Position numbers and translations under genes: made by a program. A stretch of 64,000 nucleotides of DNA. It comes from Streptomyces cyanogenus (GTDB lineage Bacteria; Actinomycetota; Actinomycetes; Streptomycetales; Streptomycetaceae). Position 1 is the stretch's first letter, and each line of letters opens with the position of its first letter. The stretch is from NCBI RefSeq assembly GCF_017526105.1, contig NZ_CP071839.1, positions 8,222,001-8,286,000 of the forward strand, given 5' to 3'. Positions 16,093 through 23,938 of the stretch are shown here, piece by piece. The notes below the pieces were generated by a model. The model was not told the DNA's origin, did not search any database, and saw only the letters and a program-made list of their open reading frames with translations.

Positions 16093-16863
16093 TCAGCGCA
16101 CCGGGAAGCCGCACGCGTACCCCTGCTGCTTCAGCCAGGGCAGCAGGGTGCGCAGCGCCGTCACCGTCTGGGAGCGGTCGCCGCCCGCGTCGTGGAAGAG
16201 GATCGTGGGCCCGTTCTTGAGCTCGCCCTTGACGGTCGCGATGATCGCGGCGCTGCCCGGCCGCTCGAAGTCCTTGGAGTCGACGTTCCAGCCCAGGGGC
16301 CGCATACCGTGGGAGGCCGCCAGCTTCCGGCTGTACGGGGTGAAGGCGCCGCCCGGGGCCCGGTAGTACATCGGACGGACGCCCCCCGACGCCTTGGTGA
16401 TCTGCCGTTCCGCGTCGACGATCTGCTGCGCCTGGTAGGACTCGGACTTGGTGTCCATGGTGGTGTCGTGCGACACGGTGTGGTCGCAGAGCCGGTGCCC
16501 GGCGGCCACCACCTGCCTGACCAGATCCGGGTGCGCCTGGGCCTGGGTGCCGACCATGCAGAACGTCGCCTTCACGCCGTTGTCCCGCAGCACCTGGAGC
16601 ACCTGCGGGGTCCAGACCGGGTCCGGGCCGTCGTCGATGGTGATGTTGACCGCGTGCTCGCCGCGGTCGGAGGCGTGGGCGATGGCCACGGAGACGGGCG
16701 CCGCCTTGGGCGCGGCGGGCCGGGCGGCCCCCGGTGCGGCGGACCCGCCGCCGCTCTGGCCGGCCTGCGCGGACCACACCGAGGTGGCGGCGGCGACCGC
16801 CGTGACCCCCACCGCCGCCGCTATCACCCGGCCGTACCATCCCCGTCCGCCATGCCGCGCCAT
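16093..16863 (-). CDS. Secreted polysaccharide deacetylase (CE4/NodB)
   Basis: 256 residues with an N-terminal signal or anchor segment ('GRVIAAAVGVTAVAAATSVW') and an Ala/Pro-rich linker, then a NodB domain from about residue 70: 'NITIDDGPDP' (metal Asp), 'HTVSHD' (HxxxH metal ligands), 'YYRAPGG', 'GWNVDSKDF' and 'ILFHDAGGD'. These are the five CE4 motifs. It should remove acetyl groups from peptidoglycan, chitin or xylan outside the cell. The start at 16863 is preferred because AGGGGG lies upstream; an earlier ATG at 16917 lacks a ribosome-binding site. Confidence 0.92.
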   Translation of the reverse strand: MARHGGRGWYGRVIAAAVGVTAVAAATSVWSAQAGQSGGGSAAPGAARPAAPKAAPVSVAIAHASDRGEHAVNITIDDGPDPVWTPQVLQVLRDNGVKATFCMVGTQAQAHPDLVRQVVAAGHRLCDHTVSHDTTMDTKSESYQAQQIVDAERQITKASGGVRPMYYRAPGGAFTPYSRKLAASHGMRPLGWNVDSKDFERPGSAAIIATVKGELKNGPTILFHDAGGDRSQTVTALRTLLPWLKQQGYACGFPVR

Positions 16864-17293
16864 GTCCGTCCCGCCCCCTGCCGTGTCCGCCTTGTGCCGT
16901 GCCGATGTGCTCGGCATCAGGCAGGACGGTGAGGGGCAGGCAGGGGATCCCGCTGTTACGGATCACGGACAATTCCGCGGCGCTTCCGCGACAGTGGCCC
17001 GGCGCGCGGGGCCCGGAGACACCCGGTCGTCCCGTGCGACGTGTTGCGGCAGGGGGGAACCGGCGTCCTCGTTCGGCACATCACCGTGCGCGGCCCCCGG
17101 CATCGGGGAAGTCGCCCCACCCGCGGCATGGTTCGGCCCCGAGGCCGCCGGCTCAGGCACGGTCGACGCCCCCGCCCGGACTCCCCGCGCACGCCCGCGG
17201 CCCGCCGGACGTCCCTCCGGTGGGCCGCAGCTCATTCCCTGCCGCGGCGGGTACTGAAGGACAGCACCCGCCGGAGGGATCACATGTCGCCGC
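16864..17293. other. Intergenic stretch, no gene seen
   Basis: 430 bases between the deacetylase start and the DUF6131 stop. Minus- and plus-strand open frames here are Pro/Arg/Gly-rich, without ribosome-binding sites, and I take them as high-GC noise. The part near 16864-17000 should contain the deacetylase promoter. Confidence 0.55.
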
Positions 17294-17449
17294 TCACCAA
17301 TAGTGGCGCCGTCCGGCGACCGCGTGGCCCATGGCCCCCATGATCCACAGGATGGCTCCCACCACCAGCAGGATCACGCCGATGGTCCACAGGATGGATA
17401 TGCCTGTGAGGAAGCCGATGATGAGCAGGATGATGCCGAGGGCGATCAT
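17294..17449 (-). CDS. DUF6131-type small hydrophobic protein
   Basis: 51 residues from ATG 17449, with GGAGG (17456-17460) at ideal spacing. The protein is almost entirely membrane-embedded: 'MIALGIILLIIGFLTGISIL' then 'LWTIGVILLVVGAILWIMGA', ending in 'GHAVAGRRHYW'. The two-helix hairpin with a conserved RRHYW tail is typical of DUF6131, common in actinobacteria and often next to stress genes. It is too short for many gene finders. Function unknown. Confidence 0.88.
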   Translation of the reverse strand: MIALGIILLIIGFLTGISILWTIGVILLVVGAILWIMGAMGHAVAGRRHYW

Positions 17450-17551
17450 GACGTGCCTCCAGCCGGTGAAGGTGGTGCTCCTGCCGTACGGGTGCCCCGG
17501 ATGCGGACGGATTATCAGGCCGTCCGTCTTTCAAAAGTTCTGTCGGCAAAG

Positions 17552-17598
17552 TTGACTCCGCGCGGCGGCGGCCTCAGATTACCTAGCGGTAGTACCGC
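17552..17598 (+). promoter_or_regulatory. Promoter and palindrome upstream of the SGNH lipase gene
   Basis: TTGACT (17552-17557) and CAGATT (17575-17580) are separated by 17 bases, close to a vegetative HrdB-type promoter. Right after it is GCGGTA-G-TACCGC (17586-17598), a perfect inverted repeat near the expected transcript start that could be an operator. Confidence 0.55.
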
Positions 17599-17697
17599 CG
17601 TCTCGTGGCCGCCCCGCACACCCCTTCCGCTCGTTCGAGCCGCCCCGTTCTCGCGATCCACCACGCCCACGGCACCGCCATGCCCGGCTGTCTCCAC

Positions 17698-18570
17698 ATG
17701 CCCCTGCATGCCCTGCGCCGCGTCCTCACCGCGACCTCCGCGGCCGTCGGCGCGCTGGCCCTCGGCCTCACCACGACTCCCGCCCAGGCCGCGACACCCC
17801 TGAACTACGCCGCCCTGGGGGACAGTTACAGCGCCGCCTCCGGGGTCCTCCCCGTCGACGTCACCAGCCCGCTCTGTCTGCGCTCCACGGCGAACTACGC
17901 CCATGTCATCGCCGCCCGGACGACGGCGCGCCTGAGGGACGTCACCTGCGGCGCCGCCCGGACCAAGGACTTCACCGAGGCGCAGTGTCCCGGCGTAGCC
18001 CCCCAGACGGACGCGGTCACCGCGGACACCGACCTGGTGACCCTGACGATCGGCGGCAACGACAACGGCACCTTCGTCCACGCCGTCACCGCGTGCGGAA
18101 CCGCGGGCATCCTCAGCGGTGGCCGGGGCAGCCCGTGCAAGGACCGGTACGGGTCGTCCTTCGACGACGAGATCGACGCGCACACCTGTCCCGCGCTGAC
18201 GTCCGCGCTCCGCGGCGTGCGCGCCAAGGGGCCCCGGGCCAGCGTGACGGTGCTCGGCTACCCGTGGATCACCCCGCCCACCAGCGACCCCTCCTGCTTC
18301 GTCAGACTGCCGGTCGCCACCGGCGACGTGCCGTACCTGCACGCCCTCCAGGCGCACCTCAACGCCGTGGTCCGGCGCGCCGCCGAGGAGACGGGGGCCA
18401 CCTACGTCGACTTCGCCGAGGCCTCCGCCGGGCACGACGCCTGCCGGCCCGTCGGCACCCGGTGGACCGAGCCGCTCCTGTTCGGCCAGAACGTGGTCCC
18501 GGTCCACCCCAACGCCCTCGGCGAGCGGCGCATGGCCGAGCGCACCCTGGACGTCCTCGGCCTCGGCTGA
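17698..18570 (+). CDS. Secreted SGNH/GDSL lipase
   Basis: 290 residues from ATG 17698, with a signal peptide ('LTATSAAVGALALGLTTTPAQA') directly in front of 'ATPLNYAALGDSYSAASG', where Ser is the GDS nucleophile. Block III is 'TIGGNDNGTF' and block V is 'VPVHPNALGERRM' with the catalytic His. Six or more Cys suggest disulfides outside the cell. This is the GDSL lipase/phospholipase family of Streptomyces. Start codons farther upstream (17605, 17680) exist, but only the last ATG gives a normal signal-peptide length. Confidence 0.9.
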   Translation: MPLHALRRVLTATSAAVGALALGLTTTPAQAATPLNYAALGDSYSAASGVLPVDVTSPLCLRSTANYAHVIAARTTARLRDVTCGAARTKDFTEAQCPGVAPQTDAVTADTDLVTLTIGGNDNGTFVHAVTACGTAGILSGGRGSPCKDRYGSSFDDEIDAHTCPALTSALRGVRAKGPRASVTVLGYPWITPPTSDPSCFVRLPVATGDVPYLHALQAHLNAVVRRAAEETGATYVDFAEASAGHDACRPVGTRWTEPLLFGQNVVPVHPNALGERRMAERTLDVLGLG

Positions 18571-18598
18571 CCGCTCACCGCCGCACCGGAGCCGCCGG

Positions 18599-20008
18599 TC
18601 AGGCGTCGGCGAGCAGCGGGTCGTAGGGCGTCGAGCGCTCCCGGCCCGACATGAAGGCCAGGAAGTCCCGCACGAACGCCCCACGCGTGTACGTGCCGTC
18701 CGCGCCCGGCATGTCCCGGCGGAACCCAGTGCGGAACAGCGTCCGGTACTCGTCCGCGTCCACCCGCTGGTCGCCGTTCGTGTCGGTGACGTCGAAGAGC
18801 ACCTCGGCGACCCTGATCAGCGCGGGACCGGCGAGGGACGGCACGGCCGCCGCGTACTCCGGGGCGCTGACCCGGCCGTCGCCGTCGGTGTCGAGAGCCG
18901 CCTGCAGCTCCCGCCACCATGCGGCGAAAGCGTCGTACAGCCGCGTCTCCGCCGGCTCGTCCAGGTCGAGACGGCCCGCGATCTCCCGTGCCATGGCGGC
19001 GAGATCGGGCCAGTCCAGGTAGCCGTCCCCGGTCTGGTCCAGCACCTCGGTGAAGAACTCCGCCACGCCGCGCCGCGACACGGTTCCGGCGCCGGGATCC
19101 GGCTCGGGCGGAAGCGGGGCGAGCAGCCGGACCAGAGCCCCGGCCCGCTTCATCCGGTCCCGCAGCGCGCTGATCGTCCGGGCGCGGGGGTCGTCGCCGT
19201 CGGGGGAGAGGGAGAGCAGGCCGACGACGGCCTCGGGCCGGATCCAGCCCTCCGGCAGGAAACGGGCGAGGCCCGCGCCCAGATAGACGCCCTGCATCAG
19301 GGTCTGCGCACCGGGCAGTTCGGGCAGCCCCGCCTTCCGGCGGAACGACTCCGGGAGGGACGCCACGGTGATCACACCCAGCAGCGGACCGCCGATCGCG
19401 CGGCCGGCCGCCCACAGGGTGGGCACACCGTGCAGCAGCGGCGGGGCCGGCAGATGGTCGAGGAGCCGATAGAGGATGATCCGCATCGCCTCCGTGTTCT
19501 CCAGCTCCTCCTCCACCACCCGGTCGTAGTACGGCCAGAACTCCCGCACCGTGGGCGGCAGTCGGTCCGCGTCGCCGTCCAGGGCGGCGAGATACGCCCG
19601 GAACCCGGCGTACAGCCGCTCCATCGCGGTCTGCTCCAGCGGCTGCCCGCTGAGCCGGCACATCGTGACGCTGCTCTCGAAGAGCGTCGCGACCACCCAG
19701 GCCCGCACCACGGGATCCAGCGCGTCGTAGGGCCGTTGGTGCGCGTCGGTGCCTTTCAGCCGGGCGTGCAGCCGGTTGAGCCGCGCCGCCTCCCTGCGCC
19801 GCACCTCGTCGTCGGGCCCGAACATGCGCTGCAGACTCACGATCGTGTTGCGCAGCCGGCGCCACGGGTGGGTCACGAACGTCGAGCTGTCGAGCAGGGC
19901 CGCGCCGACCTGTGGGTGCGCGGCCTCCAGAACGGTCGCCCGGAGGACGGCCGGCGCCCAGCGCGGATCGTTGAAGAACTCCTGGAACTGGCTGTCCGTA
20001 GCGGTCAC
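18599..20008 (-). CDS. MpaB/Lcp-like oxygenase (DUF2236) with C-terminal EF-hands
   Basis: 469 residues in two parts. The N-terminal part (about 10-260) is a DUF2236/MpaB-type domain: 'LEAAHPQVGAALLDSSTFVT', 'HPWRRLRNTI', 'RLNRLHARLKG', 'YDALDPVVRAWVVATLFES' and 'LPPTVREFWPYYDRVVEEEL'. The family includes haem-dependent oxygenases such as rubber-cleaving Lcp and MpaB. The C-terminal part (about 315-455) has EF-hand calcium loops at 324-335 (DQTGDGYLDWPD), 373-384 (DTDGDGRVSAPE) and 409-420 (DTNGDQRVDADE). GTG 20008 overlaps the stop of uppS by four bases (GTGA), so both are translated together. Calcium control of the oxygenase, and a polyprenyl substrate, are inferences from fusion and context. 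Confidence 0.85.
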   Translation of the reverse strand: MTATDSQFQEFFNDPRWAPAVLRATVLEAAHPQVGAALLDSSTFVTHPWRRLRNTIVSLQRMFGPDDEVRRREAARLNRLHARLKGTDAHQRPYDALDPVVRAWVVATLFESSVTMCRLSGQPLEQTAMERLYAGFRAYLAALDGDADRLPPTVREFWPYYDRVVEEELENTEAMRIILYRLLDHLPAPPLLHGVPTLWAAGRAIGGPLLGVITVASLPESFRRKAGLPELPGAQTLMQGVYLGAGLARFLPEGWIRPEAVVGLLSLSPDGDDPRARTISALRDRMKRAGALVRLLAPLPPEPDPGAGTVSRRGVAEFFTEVLDQTGDGYLDWPDLAAMAREIAGRLDLDEPAETRLYDAFAAWWRELQAALDTDGDGRVSAPEYAAAVPSLAGPALIRVAEVLFDVTDTNGDQRVDADEYRTLFRTGFRRDMPGADGTYTRGAFVRDFLAFMSGRERSTPYDPLLADA

Positions 20009-20757
20009 GCTGGTCGTTCTCCGTTCGCGTTCGGCGGCACGCCACCGAAGCGGCGGTCGCGCTGCTGATAGGCGTGCAGACACTCCAGGAAGTGGGGCGC
20101 GCGGAAGTCGGGCCAGAGGACCGGCGGGAACATCCACTCCGCGTAGGCGACCTGCCAGAGCATGAAGTTGGAGATGCGCTGCTCCCCGGAGGTCCGGATG
20201 ACGAGGTCCACATCGGGTGTGTCGGGAAAGGGCAGGTGCGCGGCGAAGCTCCGCTCGTCCACGGCCTCGGCCGGCACCCCGCTGCGGATCAGGGACCGCG
20301 CCGCCGCCACGATGTCGCCGCGCCCGCCGTGATCGAACGCGACGGTCAGCGTCATGCCCCGGTTCTGTCCGGTCAGCGTCATCAGATCGGCGAAGTCCCG
20401 GGCCAGCGCCGGCGGAATGCGCGGATCCGCCACGCCGAGGAACCGGCAGCGGATCCCGCGTACGTGCAGCAGCGGGGCGTGTTTGCGCACGACGCGGCGC
20501 ACCAGCCGCATCAGGAAGTCGACCTCGGCGCTCGGGCGCTGCCAGTTCTCGGTGGAGAACGCGTACAGGCTCAGCCATTCCACACCGGCCGTCCGTGCCG
20601 CCTCGATGACGTCGATCACCGTCGTCTCCGCCGCACGGTGACCCGACGTACGCGGCAACGACCGCCGCGCCGCCCAGCGCCCGTTGCCGTCCATCACACA
20701 GGCCACGTGCCGCGGCACCCGCCCGACGGCACCGCCGGCGGCCTCCCCAACCGTCAT
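20005..20757 (-). CDS. uppS: Cis-prenyltransferase (isoprenyl transferase, UppS family)
   Basis: 250 residues with the family signatures in order: 'CVMDGNGRWAARRSLPRTSG' holding the catalytic Asp and pyrophosphate-binding residues, 'LSLYAFSTENWQRP', and 'LVIRTSGEQRISNFMLWQVA' followed by 'YAEWMF'. The segment normally 'NYGGR' is 'DHGGRGD'. The family adds cis isoprene units to allylic diphosphates to make polyprenyl diphosphates. ATG 20757 is chosen because the conserved domain begins 20 residues later. Being coupled to an MpaB/Lcp-like oxygenase rather than cell-wall genes, it may be a specialised rather than a housekeeping copy. Confidence 0.93.
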   Translation of the reverse strand: MTVGEAAGGAVGRVPRHVACVMDGNGRWAARRSLPRTSGHRAAETTVIDVIEAARTAGVEWLSLYAFSTENWQRPSAEVDFLMRLVRRVVRKHAPLLHVRGIRCRFLGVADPRIPPALARDFADLMTLTGQNRGMTLTVAFDHGGRGDIVAAARSLIRSGVPAEAVDERSFAAHLPFPDTPDVDLVIRTSGEQRISNFMLWQVAYAEWMFPPVLWPDFRAPHFLECLHAYQQRDRRFGGVPPNANGERPA

Positions 20758-20991
20758 GCCTGCCCCCCAGCGGCAACGAGCGGATCCCTTCGTCCCGCCC
20801 AGGGTGTCAGCCCACGGCTCGGCGGGACGGCGCGAGCGCCCCGGGTTCACCCTTGGTACGCCTGTCCGACCGCGCCGGCAGCTGCCGGGACCGGGGGTTC
20901 GCCTCCGCACGTTCACTGGTGCCGGCCCCCGCACCGAATCGCCTGCCTGCCGGAGTGAGCGCGCTGCGGGCGGTGTCTAGCGTGAGGTCGC

Positions 20992-22197
20992 ATGGCGATC
21001 TCCTTACCCGGTTCCGTACTCCGCCGGCGTACCGGCCTCGCGGCCGTCACCCTGGCCTGCCTGCTGACCGCCGCCCCGGCCGCCGCCGCGCAGCCCGCAC
21101 GGGACGCGCCCCGCGCGTGCGGCCCGCACCCGGCGCTCAGCCGGTCCGTGCACCACCTGGTGACACACGACCGGATCGCCGGCGCCGCGGTCCTGGTCAC
21201 CGGCGCCGCCCCGGACGCGCCCTGCGCCCGCTGGACGGCGAGCGACGGCGTGGCCGATCTGCGCACCGGCCGCCCCATGAACACCACTGACCGGCTGCGC
21301 GTCGGCAGCGTCACCAAGACCTTCACCGCGACCGTCGTCCTGCAGCTCGCCGCCGAGCGGCGGCTGTCCTTGGACGCGCCCGTCGAGCGCTACCTGCCGG
21401 GCCTGATCCGGGCGGGCGGACACGACGGCCGCCGGATCACCGTGCGGCAGCTCCTCCAGCACACCAGCGGACTGCCCGACTACCTCGACGCCCCCGAGTG
21501 GCAGCACATCGAACGGCTGCGGTACCGCCACTTCGAGCCGCGCCGCCTCATCGCCCGCGCCCTGCGGTTGCCACGCCCGGAGCACACCTGGCACTACGCG
21601 ACCACGAACTACCTGGTCGCCGGGCTGATCGTGCGCGAAGTCACCGGGCACGGCCCGGAGGCGGAGATCACCCGCCGCATCATCGCGCCGCTGGGCCTGC
21701 ACGACACCTACTGGCCGGGCGACGACCCGCGCATCCGGGGCCCGCACTCGCACAGCTACTTCACCGCCGGGGACGGCCGCCGGGTGGACGGCACCGACTG
21801 GAACACGACCTTCGGCGGAGTCGGCGGCGCCCTGGTGTCCACCCCGGCCGACCTGACCCGGTTCACCACCGCGCTGTTCACCGGTCGGCTGCTGCCCGCA
21901 CCCCAACTCGCCGAGATGCGCCGCACGGTGGCCGCCGACCCCGACCGGCTCTGGCCCGGCGCCCGCTACGGCCTCGGCCTGATCTCCTCACCGCTGTCGT
22001 GCGGCGGCACCTGGTGGGGGCACGCCGGGACCGTGCCCGGCGGCCACCGCGCGCTGGTCGCCACCGGCCCCGGCGGGCGCACCGTCGCCGTCGCCCTGAA
22101 CGAGGTGCCCGCCACCCTCCAGGCCGAACTGGACTTCCTCGACGTCGTCGACAAGGCCCTCTGCGAGGGCACGTCCACCGAAAGGACACCCGCATGA
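20992..22197 (+). CDS. Secreted serine hydrolase (class C beta-lactamase/DD-peptidase fold)
   Basis: 401 residues with a signal peptide (residues 1 to about 33, 'LAAVTLACLLTAAPAAAAQP'). Catalytic Ser106-Val-Thr-Lys109 is followed by 'LLQHTSGLPDY' and a Tyr in 'WHYATTNYLVAG', which replaces the more usual YxN with Tyr-Ala-Thr. The third box is 'WGHAGTVPGG' (HxG). This is the beta-lactamase/D-Ala-D-Ala carboxypeptidase/esterase group. Its stop overlaps the start of the next gene (ATGA), so the two secreted hydrolases form a coupled operon. Substrate cannot be told from the motifs. Confidence 0.9.
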   Translation: MAISLPGSVLRRRTGLAAVTLACLLTAAPAAAAQPARDAPRACGPHPALSRSVHHLVTHDRIAGAAVLVTGAAPDAPCARWTASDGVADLRTGRPMNTTDRLRVGSVTKTFTATVVLQLAAERRLSLDAPVERYLPGLIRAGGHDGRRITVRQLLQHTSGLPDYLDAPEWQHIERLRYRHFEPRRLIARALRLPRPEHTWHYATTNYLVAGLIVREVTGHGPEAEITRRIIAPLGLHDTYWPGDDPRIRGPHSHSYFTAGDGRRVDGTDWNTTFGGVGGALVSTPADLTRFTTALFTGRLLPAPQLAEMRRTVAADPDRLWPGARYGLGLISSPLSCGGTWWGHAGTVPGGHRALVATGPGGRTVAVALNEVPATLQAELDFLDVVDKALCEGTSTERTPA

Positions 22198-23771
22198 CCC
22201 GCTCCGCCTTCCCGGCCGGCGGCCGGCGCCCACGCCGCCTCCTCTTCCGGGGTGCGACAGCCGTCGCCCTGTCCCTGGCGGGCGCGCTCGCCCTGGGCGC
22301 CGGCCCCGCCTCACCCGCCGCGGCCCGGCCGGCCGCCGACCCCCTCGCCCGCTACCACCACCAGCACCTCCACTGGAAGAGCTGTCTGCTCGGCCCCGAC
22401 GACGCCACCGGCAAGGAACTCGAACAGGCCGGCGCCCAATGCGCCGACGTCACCGTGCCGTTGGACTACGCCCGCCCCGACGGCCGTACGATCACCGTCG
22501 CGATCTCCCGGATCCGGGGCACCGGCACCGCCCACCGGGCCGGCGCGCTGCTGCTCAACGGCGGCGGGCCCGGCGGACAGACGATCGGCGATCCACCGTG
22601 GGTCCGCAAGGCCATGAGGGACGTCGCCGCCCGCTACGACGTCGTCGGCGTGGACCCCCGCTTCGTCGGCCGGAGCACCCCGCTGGACTGCCAGTGGCCC
22701 ACCGGCAGCATGATCCGCGGAGCCGGTGCCGGCCGGGCCGGCTTCGACCGCATGGTCTCCTTCGCCGCGGACCTGGCCGACCGCTGCCGCACCCGTGCCG
22801 GTGACCTGCTGCCGTACGCCGGCACCCGGAACACCGCCCGCGACATGGACGTGGTCCGCGCCGCCCTGGGCGAGCGCAGGATCTCCTACCTGGGCTATTC
22901 GTACGGCACCTACCTCGGCCAGGTCTACGCGACGATGTTCCCGCAGCGCGTCGACCGGGTCGTCCTGGACGGTGTGGTGGACCCCGCCCGCTACAGTCCG
23001 CGGCTGCTGCGGGGCACGGAGCAGGTCAACCGGCACGCCCTGCGCGACTGGGCCGACTGGGCCGCGGCCCACCACGCGGCCTACGGGCTGGGACGCACCC
23101 GGAGCGCCGTCCTGGGCACCGTGGAGGCGGTCCGTGCGACCGCGGCCCGCACCCCCCTGCGCGTGGGCGGCTACCGGGTGGACGACCACGTCCTGCCCGT
23201 CATCGTCTTCAACGGACTCTCCCAGGACAATCCCCAGGCCTACGGCGACTTCGCGCAGGGCGTGCGGGACCTGCGGCGCGCCGCCGGGGGGCGGACGGTC
23301 ACCCCGTCCCCGTGGCTGGCCTCGGCACTGGAGTTCCTGCTGACCGGGCACGAGTCCGCCTACGGCAGTGCGCAGGCGTCCATCCTGTGCGGGGACGCGG
23401 CCGCGCCCCGCGACCCGGAGACGTACTGGCGCGATCTGCGGCGCGCCGGGACGGGGGACCGGCTGTTCGCGCCCGTCACGAACGACATCAACCCGTGTGC
23501 CTTCTGGGACCCGCCGCGTGAACGCCCCACCACGATCCGGGACGACCTGCCGGCCCTGCTCGTCAACGCCACCGGCGACCCGCGCACCATCTACCGCGGC
23601 GCCGCATCCGTGCACCACCGCTGGCCCAGTTCCCGCCTGGTGACCCTGCGCGGAGCCGACCAGCACGCGGTGTACGGCGTCTTCGGCAGCGCGTGCGTGG
23701 ACACCACCGTCAACACGTACCTGGCGACCGGGCGCCTCCCGGCCCGGGACACGACCTGCGCCCGGCGCTGA
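22194..23771 (+). CDS. Secreted alpha/beta hydrolase, tripeptidyl-aminopeptidase-like
   Basis: 525 residues from ATG 22194, overlapping the previous stop by four bases. An Arg-rich N terminus and hydrophobic segment ('ATAVALSLAGALALGAGPAS') form a Sec or Tat signal. The hydrolase fold shows the oxyanion 'LLLNGGGPGGQT', 'YDVVGVDPRFVGRSTPLDC' and the nucleophile elbow 'GYSYGTYLG'. The acid is in 'ALLVNATGDPRT' and the His in 'LRGADQHAVYG'. The C-terminal part matches the TAP-like domain of SlpD/SlpE mycelium-associated proteases of Streptomyces. It should cleave peptides from free N termini outside the cell. Confidence 0.9.
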   Translation: MTRSAFPAGGRRPRRLLFRGATAVALSLAGALALGAGPASPAAARPAADPLARYHHQHLHWKSCLLGPDDATGKELEQAGAQCADVTVPLDYARPDGRTITVAISRIRGTGTAHRAGALLLNGGGPGGQTIGDPPWVRKAMRDVAARYDVVGVDPRFVGRSTPLDCQWPTGSMIRGAGAGRAGFDRMVSFAADLADRCRTRAGDLLPYAGTRNTARDMDVVRAALGERRISYLGYSYGTYLGQVYATMFPQRVDRVVLDGVVDPARYSPRLLRGTEQVNRHALRDWADWAAAHHAAYGLGRTRSAVLGTVEAVRATAARTPLRVGGYRVDDHVLPVIVFNGLSQDNPQAYGDFAQGVRDLRRAAGGRTVTPSPWLASALEFLLTGHESAYGSAQASILCGDAAAPRDPETYWRDLRRAGTGDRLFAPVTNDINPCAFWDPPRERPTTIRDDLPALLVNATGDPRTIYRGAASVHHRWPSSRLVTLRGADQHAVYGVFGSACVDTTVNTYLATGRLPARDTTCARR

Positions 23772-23938
23772 CCCTCGCGAGAACCAGGCCGCGCCCGGCG
23801 GGGACACGGCCCGGACCGCTGAGACCCGCTGGGAACGACGGGACCGAAGGCGATGCCGCTCGCCCGGTCGTCCACGTGACGCGGCCCGGGACCTCCGCGC
23901 GGGCTGGTCTTTCCCGTCGCGCCGGCCGGGCCGTCCCG

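Noticed and set aside
16963..17283. 106-codon minus-strand frame
   Set aside because: Pro/Gly/Arg-rich, no ribosome-binding site, no family match.
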